A stretch of DNA of 64,000 bases from contig JAFRTL010000007.1 of the NCBI GenBank assembly GCA_017427065.1, positions 124,001 through 188,000 on the forward strand, written 5' to 3'. The notes beneath the pieces are model-generated. The model was not told where the DNA came from, made no database searches, and was given only the letters and a program-made list of their open reading frames with translations. The translations under genes and the position numbers were made by a program. Positions 19,365-27,844 of the stretch are shown piece after piece; position 1 is the first letter of the stretch, and every line of letters starts with the position of its first letter. The stretch is from Bacteroidaceae bacterium. GTDB taxonomy: Bacteria; Bacteroidota; Bacteroidia; Bacteroidales; Bacteroidaceae.

Positions 19365-19937
19365 ATGCTAAACATTGTAATTTTTGGTGCTCCTGGCTCA
19401 GGCAAGGGCACACAGAGTGAAAAGATTGTAGAGAAGTATGGCATCAATCATATTTCTACAGGTGACGTACTTCGTGCAGAGATTAAGAATGGTACAGAGC
19501 TTGGTAAGACTGCCAAGAGCTATATAGACCAAGGTCAGCTGATTCCAGATAGTCTGATGGTGGACATTCTGGCAAGTGTTTTCGATAGTTTCGAGGACAG
19601 CAAGGGTGTGATTTTCGATGGTTTCCCACGTACTATCGCACAGGCTGAAGCTCTGAAGCAGATGCTGAAGGATCGCGGACAGGATGTTAGTGTGATGCTT
19701 GATTTGGATGTTCCTGAGGATGAACTGATGACTCGCCTCATCAAGCGTGGCAAGGAAAGTGGACGTGCTGATGATAATGAAGAGACCATCAAGAAGCGTC
19801 TGGTGGTTTATCACAGCCAGACTGCCCCACTAATTGATTGGTACAAGGCAGATGGCAAATATCAACACATCAATGGTCTAGGTGAACTTGACCGTATCTT
19901 TGGTGACATCTGCAAAGCAATAGATCCTGTAAAATAA
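19365..19937 (+). CDS. adk: Adenylate kinase (short form)
   Basis: Interconverts ATP plus AMP with 2 ADP. The P-loop GAPGSGKGTQ is at residues 7-16, the AMP-binding STGDVLR follows, and DGFPRT is in the core. The 190-residue length and the short RGKESGRADD segment in place of a full LID domain make it the short type without zinc ligands. It lies between hpt and obgE; obgE starts on the base right after its stop codon. Confidence 0.96.
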   Translation: MLNIVIFGAPGSGKGTQSEKIVEKYGINHISTGDVLRAEIKNGTELGKTAKSYIDQGQLIPDSLMVDILASVFDSFEDSKGVIFDGFPRTIAQAEALKQMLKDRGQDVSVMLDLDVPEDELMTRLIKRGKESGRADDNEETIKKRLVVYHSQTAPLIDWYKADGKYQHINGLGELDRIFGDICKAIDPVK

Positions 19938-21116
19938 ATGGCTGAATCCAATTTCGTTGATTATGTGAAGATCTATTGCCGCTCCGGAAAGGGAGGCAAA
20001 GGATCTACACATATGCACAGAGCAAAGTACATGCCCAAGGGTGGTCCCGATGGGGGTGATGGTGGTAGAGGCGGACACGTAATCCTACGTGGTAATCGCA
20101 ACTACTGGACATTGTTGCACCTGAAGTTCAACCGTCATGTTATTGCTGGCAATGGAGAAAACGGATCCCAAAACAAGAGCACTGGTAAGAAAGGTCAGGA
20201 CAAAATCATTGAAGTACCTTGTGGCACTGTGGTCTATAATGCGGAAACGGGAGAATATGTTTGCGATGTGACGGACGATGGACAGAAGGTGATTCTGCTG
20301 CGAGGTGGAAAAGGTGGCTGGGGCAATGTACACTTTGCCACAGCCACACGTCAGGCTCCTGATTTTGCACAACCTGGGGAACCAATGCAGGAGATGACAG
20401 TCATTCTGGAACTGAAATTGTTGGCTGATGTGGGGTTGGTGGGTTTCCCCAATGCAGGAAAAAGCACCTTACTTGCTTCCATCACTGCTGCGAAGCCCAA
20501 GATAGCCAATTATCCCTTCACGACGATGGAGCCCAATTTAGGCATCGTGAATTATCGCGATGGGAAGTCGTTTGTGATGGCAGATATCCCTGGCATTATC
20601 GAGGGAGCAGCTGAAGGAAGAGGCTTGGGACTGCGATTCCTGCGTCACATTGAGCGTAACTCCTTATTGCTTTTCATGGTACCTGCCGATGCTGACGACA
20701 TTGCCAAAGAGTATGACATCCTCCTGAACGAGTTGGTGAAGTTCAATCCTGATATGGCTGATAAGACTAGAGTACTGGCTATTACAAAGTGCGACATGCT
20801 CGATCAGGAACTAATGGATGAGATAGAGCCAACCCTACCTGAAGGAATTCCACATGTTTTCATTTCTTCCATCAGCGGATTAGGCATTCAGGTACTGAAA
20901 GACATTCTTTGGGAAGAGCTGAACAGCGAGAAGAACATGCTGCGTGACAATAGTGAGGCTTTGGCACATCGCTCTAAGGAAATTACACGCTTGCAGCAGG
21001 AGATGGAGGATGAAGGCGAAGCTGAAGACATCCTGCCACCTGATGCGAAGAAAACTTACGAAGATTATTCTGACGAGTTCTGGGATATTGAAGAAGACCT
21101 GAAGGACTTCAAGTAA
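19938..21116 (+). CDS. obgE: GTPase ObgE/CgtA
   Basis: Ribosome-associated GTPase for 50S assembly and stress responses; 392 residues. The glycine-rich Obg fold fills residues 1-160 ([20 protein letters not shown] region). The GTPase domain has G1 GFPNAGKST near 170, G3 DIPGIIEGA near 215 and G4 TKCD near 284. The C-terminus is a short acidic, coiled tail in place of the OCT domain of Firmicutes. It abuts adk with no gap and overlaps the convergent methyltransferase by 8 bp. Confidence 0.96.
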   Translation: MAESNFVDYVKIYCRSGKGGKGSTHMHRAKYMPKGGPDGGDGGRGGHVILRGNRNYWTLLHLKFNRHVIAGNGENGSQNKSTGKKGQDKIIEVPCGTVVYNAETGEYVCDVTDDGQKVILLRGGKGGWGNVHFATATRQAPDFAQPGEPMQEMTVILELKLLADVGLVGFPNAGKSTLLASITAAKPKIANYPFTTMEPNLGIVNYRDGKSFVMADIPGIIEGAAEGRGLGLRFLRHIERNSLLLFMVPADADDIAKEYDILLNELVKFNPDMADKTRVLAITKCDMLDQELMDEIEPTLPEGIPHVFISSISGLGIQVLKDILWEELNSEKNMLRDNSEALAHRSKEITRLQQEMEDEGEAEDILPPDAKKTYEDYSDEFWDIEEDLKDFK

Positions 21117-22485
21117 GCGACTTCCTTATACGCCACTCTGCAGGATACAGATTATTGGCACGTGAACCAAGGTTTTTGACTAAACCAAGGGGAACGTGCC
21201 TATTTGTTACTACCACATAGCCACGAGGAGCATCTTGCAAAGTTAGAGCCTCTCTTCGTAGATAGGTGATAGCTTGCTCCTCAGAAAGTTCCACTGAGGG
21301 AAATGCCTCCTTATTATATATAAGACTAAGTACCATCTCATGTGCAGGAATCAAGTCACGCCCTTTCACTTCTGCTACCTTTACCCCTGCTTTCAAGATG
21401 TGCAACGAAGTGCGTAGGGATGAGAGCAAAGGGAAAAAGGCAGATGGAAAGGCGAAAAGCGTCTCGCCTTCGTTTTGCAATTCATAGCCATTTGTAACAT
21501 TTATCCAAGTACATGCCTGTTTCAGCAGATCTTTTGGAAGCGTCGTTGATTTTTGTTTTTCCTTCTTCTTCGCAGCTCGAGGAGTAAAAGGTCGATAATC
21601 TGCAGCATTCTTTCGCAGCACTGCCATAAAGAAACCTTCGCCCCTGGTTTTATGAGGCAAGAAACGATAGACAGGAAAGTCCTTTTCTGTCAGGTTTCCT
21701 GTGATGCCCCACTCCTTAGGAACCTCCACAGGCAAAACTTCTGCTCCCAATTCTTCTGCTATCCACGCCACATTGTCCTCATCTTCCTGCCTGTTAAAGG
21801 TGCAAGTGCTGTAGATAAGTAAGCCTCCAGGTTTTAAGGAGGGCCAGATATCACTAAGTATGCGACGCTGACGTTGCCAACAAAGTTCGACATTGTCAGG
21901 GCCCCATTCACTGATGGCAGTATCATCTTTGCGAAACATTCCTTCACCAGAGCAAGGTACATCTGTCAGTACCACATCGAAGAGATTCTCAAAGGATGTA
22001 AAAGCCGAAGGATCGTTGTTGGTTACCACCACATCCGCACTGCCCCATTTACTGAGGTTTTCTGCCAATATCCATGCACGTTGAGGAACTATCTCGTTGG
22101 CTACCAACAGACTACCTTCCTTCAATAAACTAAGTGCATGGGTACTCTTTCCACCAGGAGCCGCGCAAAGATCGAGCATCACTACAGGCCCCTGTACATA
22201 TTGCTTCATTACCTTTTCCAAGAACATTGAAGAAGCTTCTTGTACATAGTAACATCCTGCATGAAAGAGAGGGTCAAAGGTAAACGATGGGCGCTCCTTC
22301 AAATAGAGACCACTACCACACCAAAGCACAGGTGTAGTTTCAGAAACATCCATTACAGCAGTCTTTCGCCTATTCATGCGGATACTGACAGGCGCTTGCG
22401 TCTGCAAGGCCTCCACCAATTGCTGAGTTTCCTCTTCCCCCAGCAATGACAACATCTGTGCTATGAATGCATGTGGTAGCTCCAT
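21109..22485 (-). CDS. rsmF: RsmF-like rRNA (cytosine-C5) methyltransferase
   Basis: SAM-dependent NOL1/NOP2/Sun-family methyltransferase, likely acting on 16S rRNA. The SAM-binding motif [10 protein letters not shown] is near residue 101, the PCSGEG cysteine near 174 and the catalytic STCTF cysteine near 227. With 458 residues it has the C-terminal extension domains of the RsmF/YebU group rather than RsmB. It has a consensus promoter at 22503-22534, and only 17 bp separate the -7 box from the start codon. Confidence 0.9.
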   Translation of the reverse strand: MELPHAFIAQMLSLLGEEETQQLVEALQTQAPVSIRMNRRKTAVMDVSETTPVLWCGSGLYLKERPSFTFDPLFHAGCYYVQEASSMFLEKVMKQYVQGPVVMLDLCAAPGGKSTHALSLLKEGSLLVANEIVPQRAWILAENLSKWGSADVVVTNNDPSAFTSFENLFDVVLTDVPCSGEGMFRKDDTAISEWGPDNVELCWQRQRRILSDIWPSLKPGGLLIYSTCTFNRQEDEDNVAWIAEELGAEVLPVEVPKEWGITGNLTEKDFPVYRFLPHKTRGEGFFMAVLRKNAADYRPFTPRAAKKKEKQKSTTLPKDLLKQACTWINVTNGYELQNEGETLFAFPSAFFPLLSSLRTSLHILKAGVKVAEVKGRDLIPAHEMVLSLIYNKEAFPSVELSEEQAITYLRREALTLQDAPRGYVVVTNRHVPLGLVKNLGSRANNLYPAEWRIRKSLT

Positions 22486-22502
22486 TTCATTTCATTTTAA
22501 TG

Positions 22503-22534
22503 CAAAGATAGTGATTTTACTTCCCTCTGCAAAA
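22503..22534 (-). promoter_or_regulatory. Bacteroidales promoter for rsmF
   Basis: On the minus strand a -33 TTTG (22531-22534) and a -7 TATCTTTG (22503-22510) are separated by exactly 20 bases. Confidence 0.8.
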
Positions 22535-22567
22535 TCTTTGTTTTAGACATGCAGCGTGACACAATCG

Positions 22568-22735
22568 AAAGATGCTACATCTTTACTAATAGGGACGCTG
22601 CATCTTTCTTGAAAGACGGTGCGTCTTACTCTCTAGTTAGGAAAATAGTTTTTCTACGTTAGAAAAAATGACTTTCCTCGTGAGGGCGTAAAAACTCCCT
22701 CGTGAGGGAGGCCGATTTTGGCTCTTTTTTTTACT
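22568..22735. repeat. Cluster of short palindromes in a 410-bp gene-free gap
   Basis: The gap 22486-22895 has no credible gene. It holds a row of small inverted repeats. AAAGATG/CATCTTT is at 22568-22584, and a 15-base hairpin with three mismatches is at 22594-22625. TTTTTCTA..TAGAAAAA is at 22649-22667 and CCTCGTGAGG is near 22676. CTCCCTC/GAGGGAG is at 22695-22710, and a small GC hairpin followed by eight T is at 22709-22732. The 12-mer GAGGGCGTAAAA (22682-22693) recurs at 46238-46249. It could be a palindromic repeat cluster or a small structured RNA ending in a terminator. Confidence 0.55.
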
Positions 22736-22849
22736 GCCCTTCTAACATAGAGATTCTGTTGTTTTTACAAATACTATTCTTTTTTTTCAAAAAAAATGCT
22801 GAGATTTGCAACCAAATGCAAAATAGGTGCGTCTAATGAGTAAAAATGA

Positions 22850-22870
22850 GAATTTAGAATTTGGAGTTAT
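22850..22870. repeat. Short 7-bp repeat upstream of the membrane-protein gene
   Basis: Three heptamers related to GAATTTA lie 26 bp before the start of the 22896 gene. They are degenerate and may be chance, but match the period of the other heptamer repeats in the window. Confidence 0.35.
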
Positions 22871-22895
22871 TAATAATATAGAAAAGGAGTAAGAT

Positions 22896-23618
22896 ATGAA
22901 AAGAGTGATTTTATTGATGGTTGCCTTGCTCACTGTGTGCATGGTGACGAATGCAAAGCAAAGAGTGGTGTACAGAACTGACAGCATCACTAATGAAAGA
23001 CTGGTGATCGAGGTGAACGACACCATGCGCAACGGACAAGCGGAAGTGGATACCCTGAGTATCACCCGCTATCCTATCGGCACTTCTGTTGATAGCGTGA
23101 CTAATAGAAGCAACGACGATGATGACTTGTCGGAGATGGAGAAAGTATTTGCATTCCTAACTAGCGGAAGCGTCATCCTTATTCTCGTTATCTGCGTTTT
23201 AGCCATCTTCGTAGGTCCGCTTCTCATCATTGCCCTTATCTTCTATTATCGCCACAAGAATCGTAAGGCGAAGTATGAGTTGGCTGCCAAGATGATAGAA
23301 AAGGGTGAACCATTGCCTGCTGATCTGGAAGAATCTGTACGCGGACTCAGCGATATGGAAAGCAAAGGCATCAAGAACATGTGCTTAGGAGCTGCCCTTA
23401 CCATCTTCTTCTGGGCACTGACTGACAGTTTCGGACTGGCATGCATCGGATTGATCGTATTAGCCAACGGCTTGTCACAATACATCATTGCCCGCAGGAC
23501 CAAGGAGACTGAAGACAATGTAGAGATGCGTAAACTCAAGGAAGAAGTGGATAGGTTGAAAAAGCAGCAATCTCCAGATGATCTTGAACCCTCTGATGTT
23601 GAAGAAGTAAAACTATAA
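22896..23618 (+). CDS. Membrane protein of unknown function (DUF6249-like)
   Basis: 240 residues. A signal peptide or first membrane helix (about 1-20) is followed by a ~60-residue extracytoplasmic part, a strong membrane helix (about 86-112), and a cytoplasmic stretch. Two further hydrophobic segments (about 165-205) and a charged coiled coil rich in Glu/Lys close the protein. It resembles the DUF6249 group of Bacteroidetes; I name that from memory of the family. An AAGGAG sequence 6 bp before the ATG is an unusual Shine-Dalgarno site for this phylum. It lies 22 bp upstream of an ECF sigma factor and is probably part of that regulatory unit. Confidence 0.75.
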   Translation: MKRVILLMVALLTVCMVTNAKQRVVYRTDSITNERLVIEVNDTMRNGQAEVDTLSITRYPIGTSVDSVTNRSNDDDDLSEMEKVFAFLTSGSVILILVICVLAIFVGPLLIIALIFYYRHKNRKAKYELAAKMIEKGEPLPADLEESVRGLSDMESKGIKNMCLGAALTIFFWALTDSFGLACIGLIVLANGLSQYIIARRTKETEDNVEMRKLKEEVDRLKKQQSPDDLEPSDVEEVKL

Positions 23619-23640
23619 AAAGCAAAAACAAAGGCTGCAC

Positions 23641-24183
23641 ATGGAGCAACTGAGCGACATAGCATTGGTCACACAGGTACTGCTGACGCATAACACCCGC
23701 GCCTTCGACAAGTTGGTCAAGAAGTACCAATCGCCCATCAGGCGATTCTTCCTGAACCTGACTTGCGGTGACAAGGAGCTAAGCGATGACCTGGCACAAG
23801 ACACGTTCCTGAAGGCGTACACCAACCTGGCGTCCTTCAGGAACCTGGCCAATTTCTCTACGTGGCTCTATCGTATTGCATATAACGTTTTTTATGATTA
23901 TATTCGCAGCGTGAAACAGACTGAAGACCTGGAAGGTGCCAGTGTAGATGCCTCACTAAGTACGGAACAGGAAGACTTCGGACAGAAAGCAGACGTCTAT
24001 CAGGCTTTAAATAAATTGAAAGAAATAGAACGTACCTGCATCACTCTTTTCTATATGGAAGAACTAAGCATAGATAAAATCGCTGGCATCACGGGGTGCC
24101 CTGCTGGCACCGTAAAAAGCCACTTGAGCCGTGGTAAAGAAAAAATGGCTCGTTACTTAAAACAAAATGGATATGGTAGATAA
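23641..24183 (+). CDS. ECF-type RNA polymerase sigma factor
   Basis: Extracytoplasmic-function sigma factor of 180 residues. Region 2 (about 15-90) includes DDLAQDTFLKAYTNLASF, and region 4 (about 120-175) includes the helix-turn-helix ELSIDKIAGITGCPAGTVKSHL. It lies between two predicted membrane proteins. The next gene overlaps its end by 17 bp, an arrangement typical of a sigma factor and its membrane partner. There is no FecR-type anti-sigma gene or SusC/D pair beside it, so it is unlikely to be a glycan-uptake sigma. Confidence 0.9.
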   Translation: MEQLSDIALVTQVLLTHNTRAFDKLVKKYQSPIRRFFLNLTCGDKELSDDLAQDTFLKAYTNLASFRNLANFSTWLYRIAYNVFYDYIRSVKQTEDLEGASVDASLSTEQEDFGQKADVYQALNKLKEIERTCITLFYMEELSIDKIAGITGCPAGTVKSHLSRGKEKMARYLKQNGYGR

Positions 24184-24517
24184 GGACGACATATTACTGA
24201 AAGAATTTCTGCAAGCGAACAAACAAGAGATAGCAGACAATGGCTTCTCACGTCGTGTGATGATGCACTTGCCTGAGTGCAAGGCACAGGTACTGAGTTT
24301 CATACTCTCTACGCTGACGTTTGTATTGGCTATAGCCATCTTCTATTTCGAAGGAGGCTTGACCCTGATAGGAAACGCGCTACGTGAGGTATTCCAGAAC
24401 ATCTCATTCGCAGGCAACTTCTCTACCCTTCATGGCATAGAGCCTTGGACAGTGGCAGTAGCCGCTGTAGTATCGCTTTTCATCGGGTATGGAAAATTGG
24501 CCAACATGACAGATTAG
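24167..24517 (+). CDS. Small two-helix membrane protein, possible anti-sigma partner
   Basis: 116 residues. A ~40-residue charged N-terminus (DKDDILLKEFLQANKQEIAD) is followed by two membrane helices (about 44-62 and 92-110). The length and layout resemble the DUF5056 group, and a short cytoplasmic N-terminus before membrane helices is also the layout of many anti-sigma factors. It overlaps the sigma gene by 17 bp, so the two are translationally linked. Anti-sigma function is inference; no zinc-binding HxxxCxxC motif is present. Confidence 0.7.
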   Translation: MDMVDKDDILLKEFLQANKQEIADNGFSRRVMMHLPECKAQVLSFILSTLTFVLAIAIFYFEGGLTLIGNALREVFQNISFAGNFSTLHGIEPWTVAVAAVVSLFIGYGKLANMTD

Positions 24518-24529
24518 TGCGTCTCCACC

Positions 24530-24560
24530 TTTGTTTTTTGCTGCAATTATTATAATTTTG
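24530..24560 (+). promoter_or_regulatory. Promoter-like TTTG-N19-TAATTTTG before the PLD gene
   Basis: A -33 TTTG (24530-24533) and a -7 TAATTTTG (24553-24560) have ideal 19-base spacing. The -7 box ends two bases before ATG 24562, so transcription would start at or within the start codon. Confidence 0.5.
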
Positions 24561-24561
24561 C

Positions 24562-25815
24562 ATGCAAAATTGGTTTGAAAAGGTGAAAAGATATCTCTTA
24601 ATTGTTCTACTTCTAATAGGTGGATGGTGTGCGTGGGCACAGCAACCATTGAGCAATGTGCTCATGCGTCAGTATCTCACGGAAATAGGAGTAGAAATCA
24701 CCACACACAATAAGGTGGAACTTTTCTTCAATGGGCACGATAAATTTGAAGATCTCTTTGCCCATATTAAAGAGGCAAAAGATAACATCAACTTAGAATA
24801 CTTCAACTTCCGTAACGATTCCATCGCTAGTCTTACTTTCGACATTCTGGGAGAAAAGGTAAAGGAAGGCGTAGCTGTGCGCGCCATGTTTGATGCCTTC
24901 GGAAACTCCAGCAATAATCAGCCATTAAAGCGGAATCATATCAAAGCCATCAAAGAGAAAGGCATCGAGTTAGTGAAATTTGATCCTATTGTCTTTCCAT
25001 GGGTAAATCACATTGTACCACGCGACCATCGAAAGATTGTGGTAATCGATGGGAAGGTGGGCTACACAGGAGGTATGAATATTGCCGATTACTATGTAAA
25101 CGGACTGGAAGGTATTGGTGCTTGGCACGATATTCACATGCGCATAGAGGGCGAGGCTGTGGCTAAACTCCAGGACATCTTCCTCACGACATGGAACAAG
25201 GAGACCAAGCAGCAAGTGGGTGGTGAGGAGTTTTACTACAAGCCTGCGACTTGGCCCGACAGTCTGAATACCACGATGGCCATTGTAGATCGTGCCCCTA
25301 AGAAGACGCCTAAGCATATTCGTAGGGCATATGCCAAGGCCATCGATGTGGCACAAGAAAAGATACAGATCATCAATCCTTACTTTGTGCCTACCCACTT
25401 GGTGAGGAAAGCCTTGAAGAAAGCCCTCAAGCGAGGCATTTATGTGCAAATCATGTTGCCCGCAAAGTCAGACATTCCCTTCACTCCAGATGTGGCAGAA
25501 CACGTGGCACACAAGCTGATGAAGCGTGGGGCCAGCATTTACCTGTTCAATGGAGGGTTCCATCATTCCAAAGTGATGATGATAGACGATGATTTCTGCA
25601 CAGTAGGAACAGCCAATCTTGACAGTCGAAGTCTGCGTTACGACTATGAGACCAATGCATTTATCTTCGACAAGCAGGTAACCAAGCAACTAACTGACCT
25701 CTTTGAGAACGATTTAGAGAACTGTACAAAGATGACACCCAACTACTGGAAAGAGAAATCTAGTTGGAAAAAATTTTCTGGCTGGTTTGGAAATTTGCTC
25801 ACACCTTTCTTATAA
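24562..25815 (+). CDS. Phospholipase D-type cardiolipin synthase
   Basis: Joins two phosphatidylglycerols (or related lipids) into cardiolipin. It has 417 residues and a single N-terminal hydrophobic segment (about 10-26) that anchors or exports it. Both HKD motifs are present: HRKIVVID with GGMN following near residue 156, and HSKVMMID with GTANLDSRS following near residue 335. The N-terminus is shorter than in E. coli ClsA, closer to ClsB-like enzymes. It lies 39 bp before thyA. Confidence 0.9.
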   Translation: MQNWFEKVKRYLLIVLLLIGGWCAWAQQPLSNVLMRQYLTEIGVEITTHNKVELFFNGHDKFEDLFAHIKEAKDNINLEYFNFRNDSIASLTFDILGEKVKEGVAVRAMFDAFGNSSNNQPLKRNHIKAIKEKGIELVKFDPIVFPWVNHIVPRDHRKIVVIDGKVGYTGGMNIADYYVNGLEGIGAWHDIHMRIEGEAVAKLQDIFLTTWNKETKQQVGGEEFYYKPATWPDSLNTTMAIVDRAPKKTPKHIRRAYAKAIDVAQEKIQIINPYFVPTHLVRKALKKALKRGIYVQIMLPAKSDIPFTPDVAEHVAHKLMKRGASIYLFNGGFHHSKVMMIDDDFCTVGTANLDSRSLRYDYETNAFIFDKQVTKQLTDLFENDLENCTKMTPNYWKEKSSWKKFSGWFGNLLTPFL

Positions 25816-25828
25816 TTGGAAATTTCAC

Positions 25829-25836
25829 TATCTTTA
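25829..25836 (+). promoter_or_regulatory. -7 box for thyA-folA
   Basis: TATCTTTA lies 18 bp before the thyA ATG and inside the longest possible open frame, supporting the shorter start at 25855. Confidence 0.45.
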
Positions 25837-25854
25837 CAGGCAAATCAGAAGATT

Positions 25855-26649
25855 ATGAAACAATACTTAGATTTATTGCAACGTGTACTGGATGAGGGTG
25901 TGCGTAAAGAAGATCGCACAGGTACTGGAACTATCAGTGTTTTCGGACATCAGATGAGGTTTAACTTGGAGGATGGGTTTCCTCTTCTTACGACCAAAAA
26001 GCTACACTTGAAATCCATCATCTATGAACTGCTCTGGTTTCTGAAGGGAGATACGAATATACATTATCTCCAAGAACATGGTGTGCGCATCTGGAATGAA
26101 TGGGCTGATGAAAATGGTGAATTGGGACCTGTTTATGGCCACCAATGGCGAGCTTGGCCCGATTATAATGGTAAGCCTATAGACCAGATAAAGCAAGTGG
26201 TAGATACCATCAAGGATCATCCCGACTCCCGTCGCATGATTGTAAGTGCTTGGAATGTAGCTGAGGTGAACAAGATGGCTCTGCCTCCCTGTCACACCAT
26301 CTTCCAATTCTATGTGGCAGATGACAGACTGAGTCTGCAGCTTTATCAGCGCAGTGCTGACCTCTTTTTGGGTGTGCCTTTCAACATTGCCTCGTACGCA
26401 TTGCTGCTTATGATGATGGCACAAGTGACAGGATTGAAAGCAGGTGACTTCGTTCATACTTTTGGAGATGCACACATCTATACCAATCATTTAGAACAAG
26501 TAAAGCTTCAACTTAGTCGTGAGCCTCGTTCCTTGCCAAAGATGACCATTAATCCTGATGTGAAGGATATCTTCGGCTTCCATTATGAAGACTTTGAATT
26601 GACTGATTATAACCCTTGGCCACACATTGCTGGTGTGGTAGCTGTATAA
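25855..26649 (+). CDS. thyA: Thymidylate synthase
   Basis: Converts dUMP to dTMP using methylene-tetrahydrofolate; 264 residues, the same as E. coli ThyA. The start MKQYLDLL with RTGTGT shortly after fits the family, so the 13-residue upstream extension is rejected. The catalytic Cys is in [11 protein letters not shown] near residue 146, and the dUMP-binding RRMI and [13 protein letters not shown] segments are present. folA follows 12 bp later, pairing the enzyme that makes dihydrofolate with the one that recycles it. Confidence 0.97.
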   Translation: MKQYLDLLQRVLDEGVRKEDRTGTGTISVFGHQMRFNLEDGFPLLTTKKLHLKSIIYELLWFLKGDTNIHYLQEHGVRIWNEWADENGELGPVYGHQWRAWPDYNGKPIDQIKQVVDTIKDHPDSRRMIVSAWNVAEVNKMALPPCHTIFQFYVADDRLSLQLYQRSADLFLGVPFNIASYALLLMMMAQVTGLKAGDFVHTFGDAHIYTNHLEQVKLQLSREPRSLPKMTINPDVKDIFGFHYEDFELTDYNPWPHIAGVVAV

Positions 26650-26661
26650 CTATAGAAAGCC

Positions 26662-27219
26662 ATGATCTCTATTATCGCTGCCATAGACCAGAACAACGCG
26701 CTGGGTTTCAAGAACCAGTTATTGTTTTACCTTCCTGCCGACTTGAAGCATTTCAAGATGCTGACCACTGGACATACCATCGTCATGGGAAGGAAAACTT
26801 TCGAGTCACTGCCAAAAGGAGCGCTACCTAATCGTCGGAATATAGTCATATCAACCCGAAAGGATTTAGCCTATCCAGGGGCAGAGGTGTTTCACTCCCT
26901 CAAAGAAGCCTTGGCTAACTGCAGCGAAGACGAACAGGTTTACATCATTGGAGGTGCCAGCGTTTATAGACAAGCGATGCCATTAGCTGACGAACTTTGC
27001 ATGACACTGATCGAAGACAGTGCCCCAGAGGCAGATGCATTCTTCCCTTCTATTGATCCTGAGATATGGAAAGAAAAAAGCAGGGAGTTTCATCAAGCAG
27101 ATGAGAAACATCCCTGCAACTTTGCTTTTGTAAACTACGAAAGGAGATGTAATCATTCAGAAGCCATATCTACTTCTGGTATAGTATCTACCGTATCATC
27201 TTCTTCATCGGAAGGATAG
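26662..27219 (+). CDS. folA: Dihydrofolate reductase with C-terminal extension
   Basis: Reduces dihydrofolate to tetrahydrofolate with NADPH. Family features are IAAIDQNNALG at the N-terminus, GHTIVMGRKTFES, and YIIGGASVY. The recognisable domain ends at FVNYERR (about residue 162). The frame then continues for 23 Ser-rich residues (ending SSSSSEG) before the first stop, and this extension lies antisense to the lrp 3' end. DHFRs usually stop near this point, so the tail looks like loss of the original stop. Whether it affects folding is unknown. Confidence 0.93.
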   Translation: MISIIAAIDQNNALGFKNQLLFYLPADLKHFKMLTTGHTIVMGRKTFESLPKGALPNRRNIVISTRKDLAYPGAEVFHSLKEALANCSEDEQVYIIGGASVYRQAMPLADELCMTLIEDSAPEADAFFPSIDPEIWKEKSREFHQADEKHPCNFAFVNYERRCNHSEAISTSGIVSTVSSSSSEG

Positions 27220-27677
27220 AGGTCGATAGGCATCTGACGCCTCATGGCTTCGTGAAATGAAATCAATGTTTCAGTACGCGCCAAGTTCAATGGCTGCAAC
27301 TTATCGTGGATAATACTCAACAGATGATGGTTGTTGCGGGCATAAAGCTTGATAAACATATCGTACTTCCCCGTAGTAAAGTGGCATTCCACCACTTCTG
27401 GAATAGACTCCAATGCTTTTGTTACCTCTTCGAATGAAGAAGGATCTTTCAAATACAGACCAATGTATGCACAGGTTTCATACCCCACCTTCTCAGGATT
27501 AATCACATACTGTGAACCTTTCAAAACGCCAAGGGCGGTCAGTTTCTGAATACGCTGGTGGATTGCTGCTCCAGACACATTGCAAACTCTCGCTACTTCG
27601 AGGAATGGAATTCGAGCATTGTTTGCAATCATTTTCAAAATCTGCTCATCAAGAGCATCTAACTGATGGTGTCCCAT
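27153..27677 (-). CDS. Lrp/AsnC family transcriptional regulator
   Basis: Feast/famine regulator of 174 residues that binds DNA as an oligomer and senses amino acids. The N-terminal winged helix-turn-helix (ALDEQILKMIANNARIPFLE onwards, about 6-60) is followed by the RAM ligand-binding domain (about 70-145). The last ~23 residues are an acidic tail (SDEEDDTVDTI) not typical of E. coli Lrp, and they lie in the 67-bp overlap with folA. A TAACTTTG -7 box lies at 27731-27738 on the minus strand. Confidence 0.93.
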   Translation of the reverse strand: MGHHQLDALDEQILKMIANNARIPFLEVARVCNVSGAAIHQRIQKLTALGVLKGSQYVINPEKVGYETCAYIGLYLKDPSSFEEVTKALESIPEVVECHFTTGKYDMFIKLYARNNHHLLSIIHDKLQPLNLARTETLISFHEAMRRQMPIDLYPSDEEDDTVDTIPEVDMASE

Positions 27678-27730
27678 AAATTTTAATTATATCAGAATTA
27701 GTTTAGTATATTTTCAACCTTTCATGTCAA

Positions 27731-27738
27731 CAAAGTTA
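27731..27738 (-). promoter_or_regulatory. -7 box for lrp
   Basis: TAACTTTG on the minus strand fits TAnnTTTG, 53 bp before the lrp start. The nearest TTTG upstream is 23 bases away, slightly long for a -33 element. Confidence 0.5.
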
Positions 27739-27812
27739 AGGATAATTTCTCATTAAACTAACAAACTGAAAGAAATAATTTCCAAAAGCATGATAAAGTG
27801 ACCATAATATCG

Positions 27813-27820
27813 TATCTTTG
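27813..27820 (+). promoter_or_regulatory. -7 box for the M64 peptidase gene
   Basis: TATCTTTG, 24 bp before the start codon. No -33 TTTG is found at the usual spacing. Confidence 0.5.
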
Positions 27821-27844
27821 AGAAATAAAACAATATAAAACGGG

